In this document: positions 27,570-36,665 of the stretch, piece by piece
Layout: each line of letters begins with the position of its first letter
Numbering within the stretch: the stretch's first letter is position 1
NCBI GenBank assembly: GCA_018268835.1
Contig: JAFDVU010000030.1
Location: 1 to 53,908, forward strand
DNA: 53,908 nucleotides
Direction of reading: 5' to 3'
Source of the DNA: Acidobacteriota bacterium
GTDB lineage: Bacteria > Acidobacteriota > Terriglobia > Bryobacterales > Bryobacteraceae
Made by a program: the position numbers and the translations under genes
Notes under the pieces: model-generated
The model's database searches: none
The model's input: the letters and a program-made list of their open reading frames with translations, nothing else
Told to the model about the DNA's origin: nothing

Positions 27570-28676
27570 TCATTGCACCGCGCCGCTGACCTTAATCTCC
27601 TTGCTCCGCAGTGGAAGTTCGATCATCGTTCCGTCGCGCGGCACCAGCCAACCCGTGGGGCGAACCTCCTTTACGCCACGGGCAAAGACCGACTCGCCCA
27701 CGACGTTCAGTGCACCCGTCACGTGGTAGAAGACGAGCAGCGTGACTTTGGCGTCGTTTGCAATGGCAGCCGCGTCGGGTGGCGTTGTATGGAGGGCGCC
27801 AATACCATGTACATTCTTGCTTACCCGTAGGTCGCCAGCTTCCCCCGAAATGGTTTCGATCATCTTCACCACATGTTCCGGTTGCGCTTCGTGGAACAGC
27901 ACGTCGGCGCCTCGGGCCGCTCGGGCGAGGGGTGGATGCCGCACCGTATCCCCCGAGATCACGATCGATCTCCCTTGATAGTCGAAACGGTAACCATAGG
28001 CCGGATCTGCAGGCGAATGGTTTACCTCGATGGCGGTCACCTTGAGTTTGCCATCGTCGAACGCGATCCCAGTGCGATCCCGCGCTGTGGTCGGCTCGCC
28101 CACAAGCGCAACCGGGTGCGCGACCATTCTCCAGCGTTGGGGCGGGTCAAAATTCGGTCCGTAGAAGGCGGTGCGGTATTCCTGATCCAGCGCATACGCT
28201 TCGGAAAAGCCCGCGACCACGCGTTCGATGCCCGGTGGGCCGTAGATGTCGAGCGGGGCTGTTCGGCCCATCCCCCACGAGTTGTTGTTCAATTCGCCCA
28301 AGTCGCCAATGTGGTCCGAATGGAAGTGAGTCAGGAAAACCGCGCTGAGGCGATCAGTTGGCAGCCCAATAGCGCCTGCGGAGTTTGGCCCTACATCGAC
28401 GATGTAGAGCTTGCCGCCCGCGATAACAGCGATGCAGGTCTTCGCCCGTCTGGGGTCGGGCATCGGGGACGACGACCCGCAAACCACCGCCCGAAGGGCA
28501 TCGCTTCTCAGTAGCCGGGTGTTTCCCAGGCGTCTGCGTTCGAGGCTCCGACTAGCCATGGTCCACAAAAGCGCGTCCTGTACTGCTGGAACGTACAGCG
28601 CCGCAATCGCAGCAGCCGCCGCAATAACGATTAGGCTCACAATGGCGATTAGACCCACTCGGAGTCTGGTAGTCAT
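27570..28676 (-). CDS. Membrane-anchored metallo-beta-lactamase-fold hydrolase
   Basis: 368 residues from ATG at 28676. One N-terminal helix (VGLIAIVSLIVIAAAAAIAALYVPAV) anchors it to the membrane, with the enzyme domain probably outside. The metal site HxHxDH is THFHSDHIGD (His117, His119, Asp121, His122). ISGDTVRHPPL, with its GDT, provides the bridging aspartate, and the late VFYHVTG histidine completes the set. The layout is closest to RNase Z/arylsulfatase-like members of the fold, which have an opening of the type VCGSSSPMPDPRRAKTC, as here. Substrate unknown. It is divergent from the VWFA gene over a 228-base gap in which I see no other gene. Confidence 0.92.
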   Translation of the reverse strand: MTTRLRVGLIAIVSLIVIAAAAAIAALYVPAVQDALLWTMASRSLERRRLGNTRLLRSDALRAVVCGSSSPMPDPRRAKTCIAVIAGGKLYIVDVGPNSAGAIGLPTDRLSAVFLTHFHSDHIGDLGELNNNSWGMGRTAPLDIYGPPGIERVVAGFSEAYALDQEYRTAFYGPNFDPPQRWRMVAHPVALVGEPTTARDRTGIAFDDGKLKVTAIEVNHSPADPAYGYRFDYQGRSIVISGDTVRHPPLARAARGADVLFHEAQPEHVVKMIETISGEAGDLRVSKNVHGIGALHTTPPDAAAIANDAKVTLLVFYHVTGALNVVGESVFARGVKEVRPTGWLVPRDGTMIELPLRSKEIKVSGAVQ

Positions 28677-28904
28677 GAGCTACTCTCGCCAACTTTAGGC
28701 GAAGCCCGCTGCCGAGGTCAAGCCAGCGATGTGGTCCGCTTTGGCACGCCGCCAACCGCTTTGCGAAACGAAGTTCGGAAACGCCGTAGCAGAGAAGTTG
28801 CACCGGGCCAGAGAACAATGCCGATTCCCAGGGGCGGCCGGCGTCCCGACCCTCAACCCCTGCGAGTAGTCCACCGAACCACGCCGCCAGGCCCTATCCT
28901 ACAT

Positions 28905-30428
28905 ATGATGCGGGTGTCATTCTTGCTTCTCACTCTCGCGCTCGCGGCGCGCGCACAGAATCCGGCCGTCATCCGGTCCACAACACGCCTCGTCCAGGTC
29001 AACGTCGTCGTCCGCGACCGCAACGGCGCCGTTGCCGGCCTTACGAAAGACGACTTCGTCCTCCTCGACGGCAAGAAGCCCCGCACCCTCGCCCTCTTCG
29101 ACGCCGAAACCGCCCGCAGCCGCATCCCCGGCGCCATGCCCGCCCTGCCCAAGAACGTTTTCGTCAACTCCCTCCAGCGCCACGCCGAAACGCCCGCCAA
29201 CGTCAGCATCATCCTCTTCGACGCCCTCAACACCCCCGTCTCCGACCTCACCTACGCCCGCCGCCAGCTTGCCGGCTTCCTTGCCACCCTCAAGCCCGAC
29301 GACGCCGTCGCCCTCTACTGGATGGGCCGCAGCCTCACCGTCCTGCACGATTTCACCAGCGACCCCCGCAACCTCGGACGCATGATCGAGCGCTACCGCA
29401 ACGCCGGCGAATCGCTCGCCGAAGGCCCCATCGAAGACATGCTCGCCGGCGCCAACCACGGCGGCCCCTCCGTGGACCTGCAGACCCGCGTGCGCCTCAC
29501 CACCGAATCCCTCGACGCCGTCGCCCAGCACGTCGCCCTGCTGCCCGGCCGCAAGAACCTGATTTGGATCTCCGCCAGTTTCCCCGTTGTCTTTGCCCTG
29601 GATGACGCTCTCGGCCGCGCCGTCCGCTCCCTCAACGCCGCTAACGTCGCCGTCTACCCCATCGACGCCCGCGGCCTCATGGTCCCGCCTTCCTACCAGG
29701 CCTCCTCCGGTGAAGCCGCCGGCGCCGGCGGCGCCTACGACGCTTCCGGCGAGGTCCGCGCCGCCACCGACCCCCAGCGCACCATGGACGACCTCGCCGA
29801 ACGCACCGGCGGTCGCGCCTTCTACAACGCCGGCGACATCGCCGGCTCCGTTCGCCGCGCCATCGAGGACACCCAGGCCTCCTACGTCCTCGGCTTCTAC
29901 CCCGAAGAGAGCGATCTCGACGGCAAATACCACGAACTCCACGTCCAGCTCCCCGGTCGCAAAGGCCTCGAAATCCGCGCCCGCCGCGGCTACTTCGCCG
30001 CCGACAAACAGCCCCTCTCCGACCAGGCCGCCAAAGACGTCACCGCCCGCGCCGCCGCCGGCCCCCTTCAAGCCTCCCAAATCGAACTCGCCGTGCACGT
30101 CGATAAGTCGCAGAAAGGCTCCCTCATCCTGGAGCTATTGATCAGCACCCGCGAGTTGACCTTCCTGCAGAAGGACGACCGCTACCTCGGCCGCATCCTG
30201 CTCAGCATCGTGCAGCTCGACAAATCCAAAAAGGTCCTTGATGCCGTCACTGATCCCATCGGCCTCGGCCTCAAGCAGGAGAAGATGGACGAGTACATGC
30301 AAACCGGCATGTCCATGGCCCGCACCGTGAAGGCCAAATCCGGCGCCGCCGAAGTTCGCGTGATCGTCGTCGACCGCACCAGCGGCGTCTACGGCAGCGT
30401 CATCGTCCCCATGGCGGACGTGGATTAG
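28905..30428 (+). CDS. Exported VWFA-related acidobacterial protein
   Basis: 507 residues from ATG 28905 (a second ATG follows at once); the signal peptide is MMRVSFLLLTLALAARAQ. The N-terminal strand region (STTRLVQVNVVVRDRNGAVAGLTKDDFVLLDGKKPRTLALFD) and the von Willebrand A core (SIILFDALNTP, LLPGRKNLIWISASFPV, VAVYPIDARGL, TGGRAFYNAGDIAGSVRRAIEDTQASYVLGFYP) are those of a family abundant in Acidobacteriota. The classical metal-binding D-x-S-x-S motif is changed to D-A-L-N-T, so metal-dependent adhesion may be lost or altered. Role unknown; probably protein-protein contact in the periplasm or on the surface. Confidence 0.92.
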   Translation: MMRVSFLLLTLALAARAQNPAVIRSTTRLVQVNVVVRDRNGAVAGLTKDDFVLLDGKKPRTLALFDAETARSRIPGAMPALPKNVFVNSLQRHAETPANVSIILFDALNTPVSDLTYARRQLAGFLATLKPDDAVALYWMGRSLTVLHDFTSDPRNLGRMIERYRNAGESLAEGPIEDMLAGANHGGPSVDLQTRVRLTTESLDAVAQHVALLPGRKNLIWISASFPVVFALDDALGRAVRSLNAANVAVYPIDARGLMVPPSYQASSGEAAGAGGAYDASGEVRAATDPQRTMDDLAERTGGRAFYNAGDIAGSVRRAIEDTQASYVLGFYPEESDLDGKYHELHVQLPGRKGLEIRARRGYFAADKQPLSDQAAKDVTARAAAGPLQASQIELAVHVDKSQKGSLILELLISTRELTFLQKDDRYLGRILLSIVQLDKSKKVLDAVTDPIGLGLKQEKMDEYMQTGMSMARTVKAKSGAAEVRVIVVDRTSGVYGSVIVPMADVD

Positions 30429-30461
30429 CGCGGACCCGCCGCCAGGAGGCCCTTTCGAGTC

Positions 30462-30492
30462 TTGACTCGGCGGGGGATTCCTGAGACATAAT
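30462..30492 (+). promoter_or_regulatory. Candidate sigma-70 promoter for the Oar-like receptor
   Basis: TTGACT (30462-30467) and CATAAT (30487-30492) with a 19-base spacer, longer than the ideal 17. The receptor ATG is 74 bases downstream of the -10. Confidence 0.4.
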
Positions 30493-30566
30493 ACTCCGAT
30501 AGCCCTTACAAACGGTTGCGAAGGGGACGGGCTGACGGGGCCCGAATTCGCCAGGAGAGGAAGTCC

Positions 30567-33500
30567 ATGCGAGGTCTACGTTCGATCTGCGTTTTAGCCG
30601 GAGTGTCTCTGTTCTCCGCCGGTTACGGGTACTCCCAGGCGGTGAACGCCACCCTGCTGGGTACGGTCACCGATGTCACCGGAGGCGTCGTGCCCAACGC
30701 CAAAGTGACCGCCCTCGAAGTCAACACCGGCGTCAGCCGCGCTACCGTCACCAACGAGAGCGGCAACTATACGTTTCCGGACACGCCCCCGGGCCAGTAC
30801 TCGGTCACCGTCGAAGTCACCGGTTTCAAGAAGGAAACCCGGAAGAACATCACCGTCATCGTCAACAGCAGCACGCGCGTGGACGTGCAGTTGACCCCCG
30901 GCGCGGTCACCGAGACGGTCGAGGTCACCGGCGCCCCGCCCCTGTTGCAGACCGACCGCGCCGATACCGGCGCCAAGATCGAAAGCGTGGAGGCCGCCTC
31001 CCTGCCGCTGCCCACCAACCGGAACTATCAGGCGCTCCTCAACCTCGTGCCCGGTACCACCATGGCGACCTTCCAGCACTCCCAGTTCTTCAACGCCACC
31101 GGCTCCCTGCAGACCGAAGTCAACGGCCAGATGCGTATGGGCAATAACTACGAAATCGAGGGCATCGACAACAACGAGCGCACCGGCCTGTTGCAGGTCA
31201 TGGTCCCGCCCATTGAAGCCATCCAGGTCGTCGACGTCTCCACCAGCAACTTCGAAGCCGAGTTGGGGCGCGCCTCGGGCGCCAACACCAACGTCATGCT
31301 GAAATCGGGCACCAACAACGTCCACGGCGCCGCGTACGAGTTTCTGCGCAACAACGCGATGAACGCCCGCAACTTCTTCGACCCCAGCGTCGGCCATTTG
31401 GCCTACAACTATTTCGGCGGAAACGTCGGCGGCCCCATCAGGAAAAACAAAATCTTCTTCTTCGGCGACTATCTGCGCACCACCGATCATGAGGCCAATA
31501 CCAACCTGGGCACGATCCCGCCCTCGAGTTGGCGCTCCGGAAACCTCAGCTCAGGCCTCGGTCTCAGCCCCCAGGTCATGGTCTACGATCCCGCGACCGG
31601 CAATCCCGACGGCACCGGCCGCACCCCCTTCGCCGGCAACATCATCCCCGCCAACCGCATCAGCCCCATCGCCACCAAACTGCTGAATCTGCTGCCTGGG
31701 CCGAACCAGCCCACCAACGACGCCGCACCCAACAACAACTACTTCGCCCTGCTTCCCTTCACCAAGGACACCGACTCCTTCGACGTCAAAGTGGACGACA
31801 ACACCAGCGATAACGGACGCCTCAGCGCCCGCTTCAGTTTCGCCCGCCCGGTGATTTACCAGGCGCCGATTTTCGGCCAGGCCGGCGGATGGGCCCAGGG
31901 CGCGTTCGAAGGTACCGGAACTCAGAAGACTTACAGCGCCGGCATCAACTACAACCGCATCTTCTCCCCGACGCTCATCAGCGAATTCCGCGTCGGCATC
32001 ACCCACTACCACAACGACGCCCTCAACAGCGACTACGGCACCAACGCCAGCCAGGCCATCGGCATCCCCGGCGTCAACATCGACCAGTGGACCAGCGGCC
32101 TGGCCAGCATCAACCTCAATGGCGGCTTCAGCAACCCCATGGTCGGCTACTCCGCCAGCATCCCCTGGATTCGCGCGGAAGCCAACATCAACCTGGTCAG
32201 CACCTGGACCAAAACGCTGGGCAACCACACCATCAAGTGGGGCGTGGACTACCGCCGCCTGCGCGATGATCTCCTTCAGACGCAGACCGTGAATCCGCGC
32301 GGCCTGTTCAGCTTCGGCACCGCCCAGACCACCCTCAATCCCGGCCCGGGTGGCGTCGCTCCGCGCGTCGGTCCGGCCAACAACTTCGCCGCTTTCCTGC
32401 TCGACATGCCTGCCAGCGGCGGCCGCGACATCGCCGCCTACTTCCCGGCCATGCGCGCCAACCAGTTCTTCTCCTTCGTGCAGGATAAATGGCAGGCGTC
32501 CCAGAAACTGACCTTGGACATCGGCGTTCGCTGGGAATTCTACCCGCCCGCGACTCCCGCGTTCTCCGGCGGCTTCTCCAACTACAACCCCGTGAACAAT
32601 ACGCTGGAGCTCGCCGGCATCGGCAACGTGCCGCAAAACCTCGGTCTCCAGACTTACTACCGCTACTTCGCTCCCCGCCTCGGCGTCGCCTACCGCTTGA
32701 GCGGCGACACCGTCATCCGGGCCGGCTTCGGCGTCAGTTACACACCCTTCCCCGACAACACCTACGCCTACAACTTCCCCGTGAAGCAGAACAACCAGTT
32801 CACCACGGGCGCCAATAATTACCAGCCGGCGGTGACCGGCACCGGACAGTTCTTCTCCATGGCCGGCGGCTTCCCGCCGCCGCAGCTGGCTGTGATTCCC
32901 TCCAGCGGCATCATCACCAACCCCTCCCTCACCCAGAGCGATTTCGTGATCCCCAAGGATTGGAAGGATCCCTATGTGGAGTCGTGGAACCTCTCCCTTC
33001 AGCGTTCCCTCCCGGCCCATTTCACCATGGACGTCGCCTACGTGGGGAACCACGGCGTGCGTACCGTGGCCACCTACAACCTGAACGTGCCGGTCACCGC
33101 CGGCCAGATGGGACGGGGCGCCGCGGGCCGGCCGCTGAACCAGCAGTTCGGCCGGACGGCGGACACCTACGTGTACTTCCGCGGCTTCTCTTCCATGTAC
33201 AACGCGCTCCAGGTGAAGATCAACCGGCGCTTCTACAACGGCCTCGCCATCACCACCTCCTACACGCTGGCCAAAGGCATGAGCTACCAGGGCGGCGACG
33301 ACGGCGGTTTATGGAATTACATCGACCCGCGCCGTAGCTACGCCCGCACCGACTTCGACCGCCACCAGACCTTCGTCCAGAGCTACGTGTACGACCTCCC
33401 CTTCGGCGTCGGACGCAAGTGGCTCACTCAGGGACTCGTCGCCAAGGTGCTCGGCGGCTGGCAGGTCAACGGCATCCTCACCCTCATGACCGGCCTGCCG

Positions 33501-33908
33501 ATGACGTTCACCGCCAATGGCAACGCGCTCAATACCCCGGGCAGCGCTCAGACCGCCGACCAGATCGCGCCGGTCACCGTGCTGTACGGAATCAACACGG
33601 CGAGCAAGGGCGGTTCCCCGTGGTTTTCCACCTCCAGCTTCGCGCAGCCCAACGGCGTCCGCTTCGGAACCAGCGGGCGCAACATCATGTCCGGACCCAA
33701 CTTCTTCAACGTGGATGCTTCCATCTTCAAAATCTTCAACTTCACCGAGAGGATCAAAGCGGAGATTCGCGGCGAGGCGTTCAGCGTCACCAACACCCCG
33801 CAGTTCAACCGCCCCGTTACGGATGTGTCCAATGCCAACTTCGGCTACGTGACCGGCGTGATGGGCGGCGCTCGCGGCATGCAACTCGGCTTCAAGCTGA
33901 GCTTCTGA
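30567..33908 (+). CDS. Oar-like TonB-dependent receptor, complete
   Basis: 1113 residues; ATG at 30567 with AGGAGAGG at 30552-30559; signal peptide SICVLAGVSLFSAGYGYSQ. Residues about 27-115 are a carboxypeptidase-regulatory-like beta sandwich (LLGTVTDVTGGVVPNAKV, TFPDTPPGQYSVTVEVTGFKK). The plug domain follows (MRMGNNYEIEGIDNNERTG, VDVSTSNFEAELGRASGANTNV, KSGTNNVHGAAYEFLRNNAMNARNFFD), then the large barrel to the closing strand LGFKLSF. It would sit in the outer membrane and take up or bind large substrates. The PhoD-like phosphatase gene starts 46 bases later, so a phosphorylated ligand or phosphate scavenging is a fair guess. Confidence 0.95.
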   Translation: MRGLRSICVLAGVSLFSAGYGYSQAVNATLLGTVTDVTGGVVPNAKVTALEVNTGVSRATVTNESGNYTFPDTPPGQYSVTVEVTGFKKETRKNITVIVNSSTRVDVQLTPGAVTETVEVTGAPPLLQTDRADTGAKIESVEAASLPLPTNRNYQALLNLVPGTTMATFQHSQFFNATGSLQTEVNGQMRMGNNYEIEGIDNNERTGLLQVMVPPIEAIQVVDVSTSNFEAELGRASGANTNVMLKSGTNNVHGAAYEFLRNNAMNARNFFDPSVGHLAYNYFGGNVGGPIRKNKIFFFGDYLRTTDHEANTNLGTIPPSSWRSGNLSSGLGLSPQVMVYDPATGNPDGTGRTPFAGNIIPANRISPIATKLLNLLPGPNQPTNDAAPNNNYFALLPFTKDTDSFDVKVDDNTSDNGRLSARFSFARPVIYQAPIFGQAGGWAQGAFEGTGTQKTYSAGINYNRIFSPTLISEFRVGITHYHNDALNSDYGTNASQAIGIPGVNIDQWTSGLASINLNGGFSNPMVGYSASIPWIRAEANINLVSTWTKTLGNHTIKWGVDYRRLRDDLLQTQTVNPRGLFSFGTAQTTLNPGPGGVAPRVGPANNFAAFLLDMPASGGRDIAAYFPAMRANQFFSFVQDKWQASQKLTLDIGVRWEFYPPATPAFSGGFSNYNPVNNTLELAGIGNVPQNLGLQTYYRYFAPRLGVAYRLSGDTVIRAGFGVSYTPFPDNTYAYNFPVKQNNQFTTGANNYQPAVTGTGQFFSMAGGFPPPQLAVIPSSGIITNPSLTQSDFVIPKDWKDPYVESWNLSLQRSLPAHFTMDVAYVGNHGVRTVATYNLNVPVTAGQMGRGAAGRPLNQQFGRTADTYVYFRGFSSMYNALQVKINRRFYNGLAITTSYTLAKGMSYQGGDDGGLWNYIDPRRSYARTDFDRHQTFVQSYVYDLPFGVGRKWLTQGLVAKVLGGWQVNGILTLMTGLPMTFTANGNALNTPGSAQTADQIAPVTVLYGINTASKGGSPWFSTSSFAQPNGVRFGTSGRNIMSGPNFFNVDASIFKIFNFTERIKAEIRGEAFSVTNTPQFNRPVTDVSNANFGYVTGVMGGARGMQLGFKLSF

Positions 33909-33954
33909 CCCGCGCCATCGGCGACGACGCTATCGTACCCTGAGTGGATTCCAC

Positions 33955-36516
33955 ATGCCGCGCATGAATCGCAGGACCGCCTGCCTCCTCATCTCCTCCA
34001 CTCCCGCGCTCGCCGCCGATCTGCTCAGCCGCATGGCCGGCGAACCCGCCCGCCCCTGGATCGGCCCCGACTTCTGGAGCAATCCCCTCCAGGACTGGCG
34101 CTTCCGCGACCGTCGCATGGAGTGCGCCGTCTCCGGCGCCGACCGCCACGTCTACGTCCTCACCCGCGAACTCTCCTCCCGCCCCGGCAACGCCACCCTC
34201 CAGGTCCGCCTCGGCCGTCTCGAAGAGGACACCGCCCCGCTCGACGAAGGTTTCGCCGGCTTCCGCATCGGCATCCAGGGGCATTTTCACGACTACCGCG
34301 ATAGCGCCGTCTACGGCCTCGGCCTCAACGCCGGCATCCTCCACGACGGCCGCCTCTTCATCGGCGATCCCGATCCCTCCGCCGCCCCCGTCGCCGGCTT
34401 CCCGCGCGAGGTCCAGCTCACCCTCGAACTCACCCCCGCCGGCCCCGCCTACGACGCCCGCCTCACCGCCCGCGACCCCCACGGCAAGGTCCTCGGCACG
34501 GCATCACGCGCGGCCCTCGACCCCGCCTCCGTCCAGGGCGGCATCGCCGTGGTCTGCAGCCACGGCCCCCACGATGTCGCGCAGCGCGAGGCCGACCGCC
34601 GCGTCACGCCCGACGGACTCGTCATGCCGCGCCGGGCCCGCGGCGGCCACTGGCGCTTCTGGTTCCGCGATCTCGAAATCTCCGGCGGCAAGATCGACCT
34701 TCACCCCCAACGCGCCTTCGGCCCCATCCTCTGGGCCATGTACACCACCACAGGCGGCGTCCTCAAACTCACCGCCCAGATGGCCCCCGTCGGCGACCGC
34801 TCCGAACCGGTCCACCTGCAGGTCCGTCGGAACGGCCGCTGGCGCACGCTCGCGTCCTCCCCAATCGACCCGCTCTCCCGCACCGCCACCTTCCGCGTCG
34901 CCAACTGGAGCTCCTCCGCCGATACGCCCTACCGCGTCTCCTACCGCATGGATGGCGACCACTCCTTGGATGGCGTCATCCGCCGCGACCCCGTGGACGC
35001 GCCCAAAATTACCACCGCCGTGCTCTCCTGCCTCAACGATTTCGGCTTCCCGCACACTGACCTGCTCGCCGCCATCCGCACCCGCAAGCCCGACCTCGCC
35101 GCCTTCGAAGGCGACCAGATCTACGAGCGCGTCGCCGGCTACGGCATCGAGCGCCTCCCCCTGGAACGCGCCGCGCTCGATTACCTGCGCAAGTGGTACC
35201 TCTTCGGATGGGCCTTCCGCGACGTCATGCGCGATACCCCCACCGTCTGCATGGCCGACGATCACGACGTCTTCCACGGCAACGTCTGGGGCGCCGGCGG
35301 CAAGCACGCCGATGGCACCGGTCAGCCCGGCCAGGATAGCGGCGGCTACCTCGAACCCGCCGCCTGGGTCAACATGGTGCAGCGCACCCAGACCAGCCAT
35401 CTCCCCGACCCCTACGACCCCACCCCCGTCCTGCAAGGCATCGGCGTCTACTACACCGAACTCCGCATCGGCGGCGTCAGCTTCGCCGTCCTCGAGGACC
35501 GCAAGTGGAAGTCCGCCCCCAAGGTCGCGCTGCCCGCCGCCCGCATCGTCAACGGCTGGGCGCAGAATCCCGACTACCACGCTCCCCGCGATGGCGACGC
35601 CCCCGGCGCCGACTTGCTCGGCCCGCGCCAACTCAAATTCCTCGATGCCTGGGCGCAGGACTGGCGCGGCGGCGTCTGGATCAAGGCCGTCCTCTCCCAG
35701 ACCCTCTTCGCCAACGTCGCCACCATGCCGCCCCCGGCCAATACCGACGCCGTTGATCCCACCCTCCCCATCATGAAACCCGGCGAATACGCCGCCGGCG
35801 ATATGCTCGTCGCCGATCACGATTCCAACGGCTGGCCGCAATCCGGCCGCAACGCCGCCCTGCGCGCCTGGCGCCGCTGCTCCGCCGTCCACCTCTGCGG
35901 CGATCAGCACCTCTCCAGCACCGTGCAATACGGCGTGGATGAGTTCAACGACGCCGCCTACGCCCTTTGCAGCCCCGCCATGTCCAACGTCTTCCCGCGC
36001 CGCTGGTTCCCCCCGCACCCCGGCGCGAACCCCCACCCCCACAGCCCGCGCAACACCGGCGAGTACCTCGATGGCTTCGGCAACAAGGTCACCGTCCACG
36101 CCGTTTTCAACCCGCAACAGAGCGGACCCGCGCCCGACCCCCTCATGGACCGCTCCCCCGGCATCGCCTTCGCCGAATTCGAACGCGCCACCCGCGCCAT
36201 CACGCTCACCGTCTGGCCGCGCCGCGACAGTACACAACCCGCCTCCGGATGGCCCGTCCGCATCCACCAACTCGACAACGGCTGGTCCCGCGCGAAGTAC
36301 GCCCTCCCTCAGGTCTCAGCCGAAGGCCGGCGCGATTTCTGCGTGCAGGTTCGCCGCGAACCCTCAAACGAAATCCTCTACACCCTACGCATCCAGGGCG
36401 ACCGCTTCACCCCCCCGGTCGATCGCCCCGGCACCTACTCCGTCCGCGTCTTCGACCCCGACGCCAACTTCGAATCCATCCACCAATCCCTCGCCGCCCG
36501 CGATTCACAAGGTTGA
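33955..36516 (+). CDS. Exported PhoD-like phosphatase/phosphodiesterase
   Basis: 853 residues; ATG at 33955 (a second in-frame ATG at 33964). The N-terminus MNRRTACLLISSTPALA is a weak export signal with paired arginines, in keeping with the Tat export of PhoD enzymes. Residues about 30-230 are an extra N-terminal domain that looks like a jelly roll (GPDFWSNPLQDWRFRDRRMEC ... WRFWFRDLEISGGKIDLHP). The metallophosphatase core carries FEGDQIYE (Asp387), MADDHDVFHG (His437) and LCGDQHLSS (Asp650, His652), the PhoD-like metal and active-site set. It is longer than typical PhoD (about 550) because of the N-terminal domain. It would release phosphate from organic esters outside the cytoplasm. Confidence 0.92.
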   Translation: MPRMNRRTACLLISSTPALAADLLSRMAGEPARPWIGPDFWSNPLQDWRFRDRRMECAVSGADRHVYVLTRELSSRPGNATLQVRLGRLEEDTAPLDEGFAGFRIGIQGHFHDYRDSAVYGLGLNAGILHDGRLFIGDPDPSAAPVAGFPREVQLTLELTPAGPAYDARLTARDPHGKVLGTASRAALDPASVQGGIAVVCSHGPHDVAQREADRRVTPDGLVMPRRARGGHWRFWFRDLEISGGKIDLHPQRAFGPILWAMYTTTGGVLKLTAQMAPVGDRSEPVHLQVRRNGRWRTLASSPIDPLSRTATFRVANWSSSADTPYRVSYRMDGDHSLDGVIRRDPVDAPKITTAVLSCLNDFGFPHTDLLAAIRTRKPDLAAFEGDQIYERVAGYGIERLPLERAALDYLRKWYLFGWAFRDVMRDTPTVCMADDHDVFHGNVWGAGGKHADGTGQPGQDSGGYLEPAAWVNMVQRTQTSHLPDPYDPTPVLQGIGVYYTELRIGGVSFAVLEDRKWKSAPKVALPAARIVNGWAQNPDYHAPRDGDAPGADLLGPRQLKFLDAWAQDWRGGVWIKAVLSQTLFANVATMPPPANTDAVDPTLPIMKPGEYAAGDMLVADHDSNGWPQSGRNAALRAWRRCSAVHLCGDQHLSSTVQYGVDEFNDAAYALCSPAMSNVFPRRWFPPHPGANPHPHSPRNTGEYLDGFGNKVTVHAVFNPQQSGPAPDPLMDRSPGIAFAEFERATRAITLTVWPRRDSTQPASGWPVRIHQLDNGWSRAKYALPQVSAEGRRDFCVQVRREPSNEILYTLRIQGDRFTPPVDRPGTYSVRVFDPDANFESIHQSLAARDSQG

Positions 36517-36562
36517 GATCCCCCTGCCGCCCGACGTCCCAGCCGAAGACCTCTCGTGTTTT

Positions 36563-36598
36563 ATCCGTGTGCATCCGCGTCCATCCGGGGCCAAATTT
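36563..36598 (+). repeat. Dispersed repeat copy B
   Basis: Nearly the same 36 bases as at 23791-23826 (ATCCGTGTGCATCCG core, ending CCAAATTT). It lies just upstream of the GxxExxY gene. Confidence 0.85.
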
Positions 36599-36640
36599 CT
36601 TTCCTGAGAACATCGCCGCCCTCTCGCAACCCATTCAAGA

Positions 36641-36665
36641 GGGCCACAGATGGACACAGATTCAC
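36641..36665 (-). repeat. Inverted copy of the dispersed repeat, containing the GxxExxY start codon
   Basis: GGGCCACAGATGGACACAGA and following bases are the reverse-complement form of copies A and B. The ATG of the GxxExxY gene at 36650 lies within it, so the first codons (MDTDS) are repeat-derived. Copies at 36563 and here could pair as a 100-base stem-loop. Confidence 0.75.
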
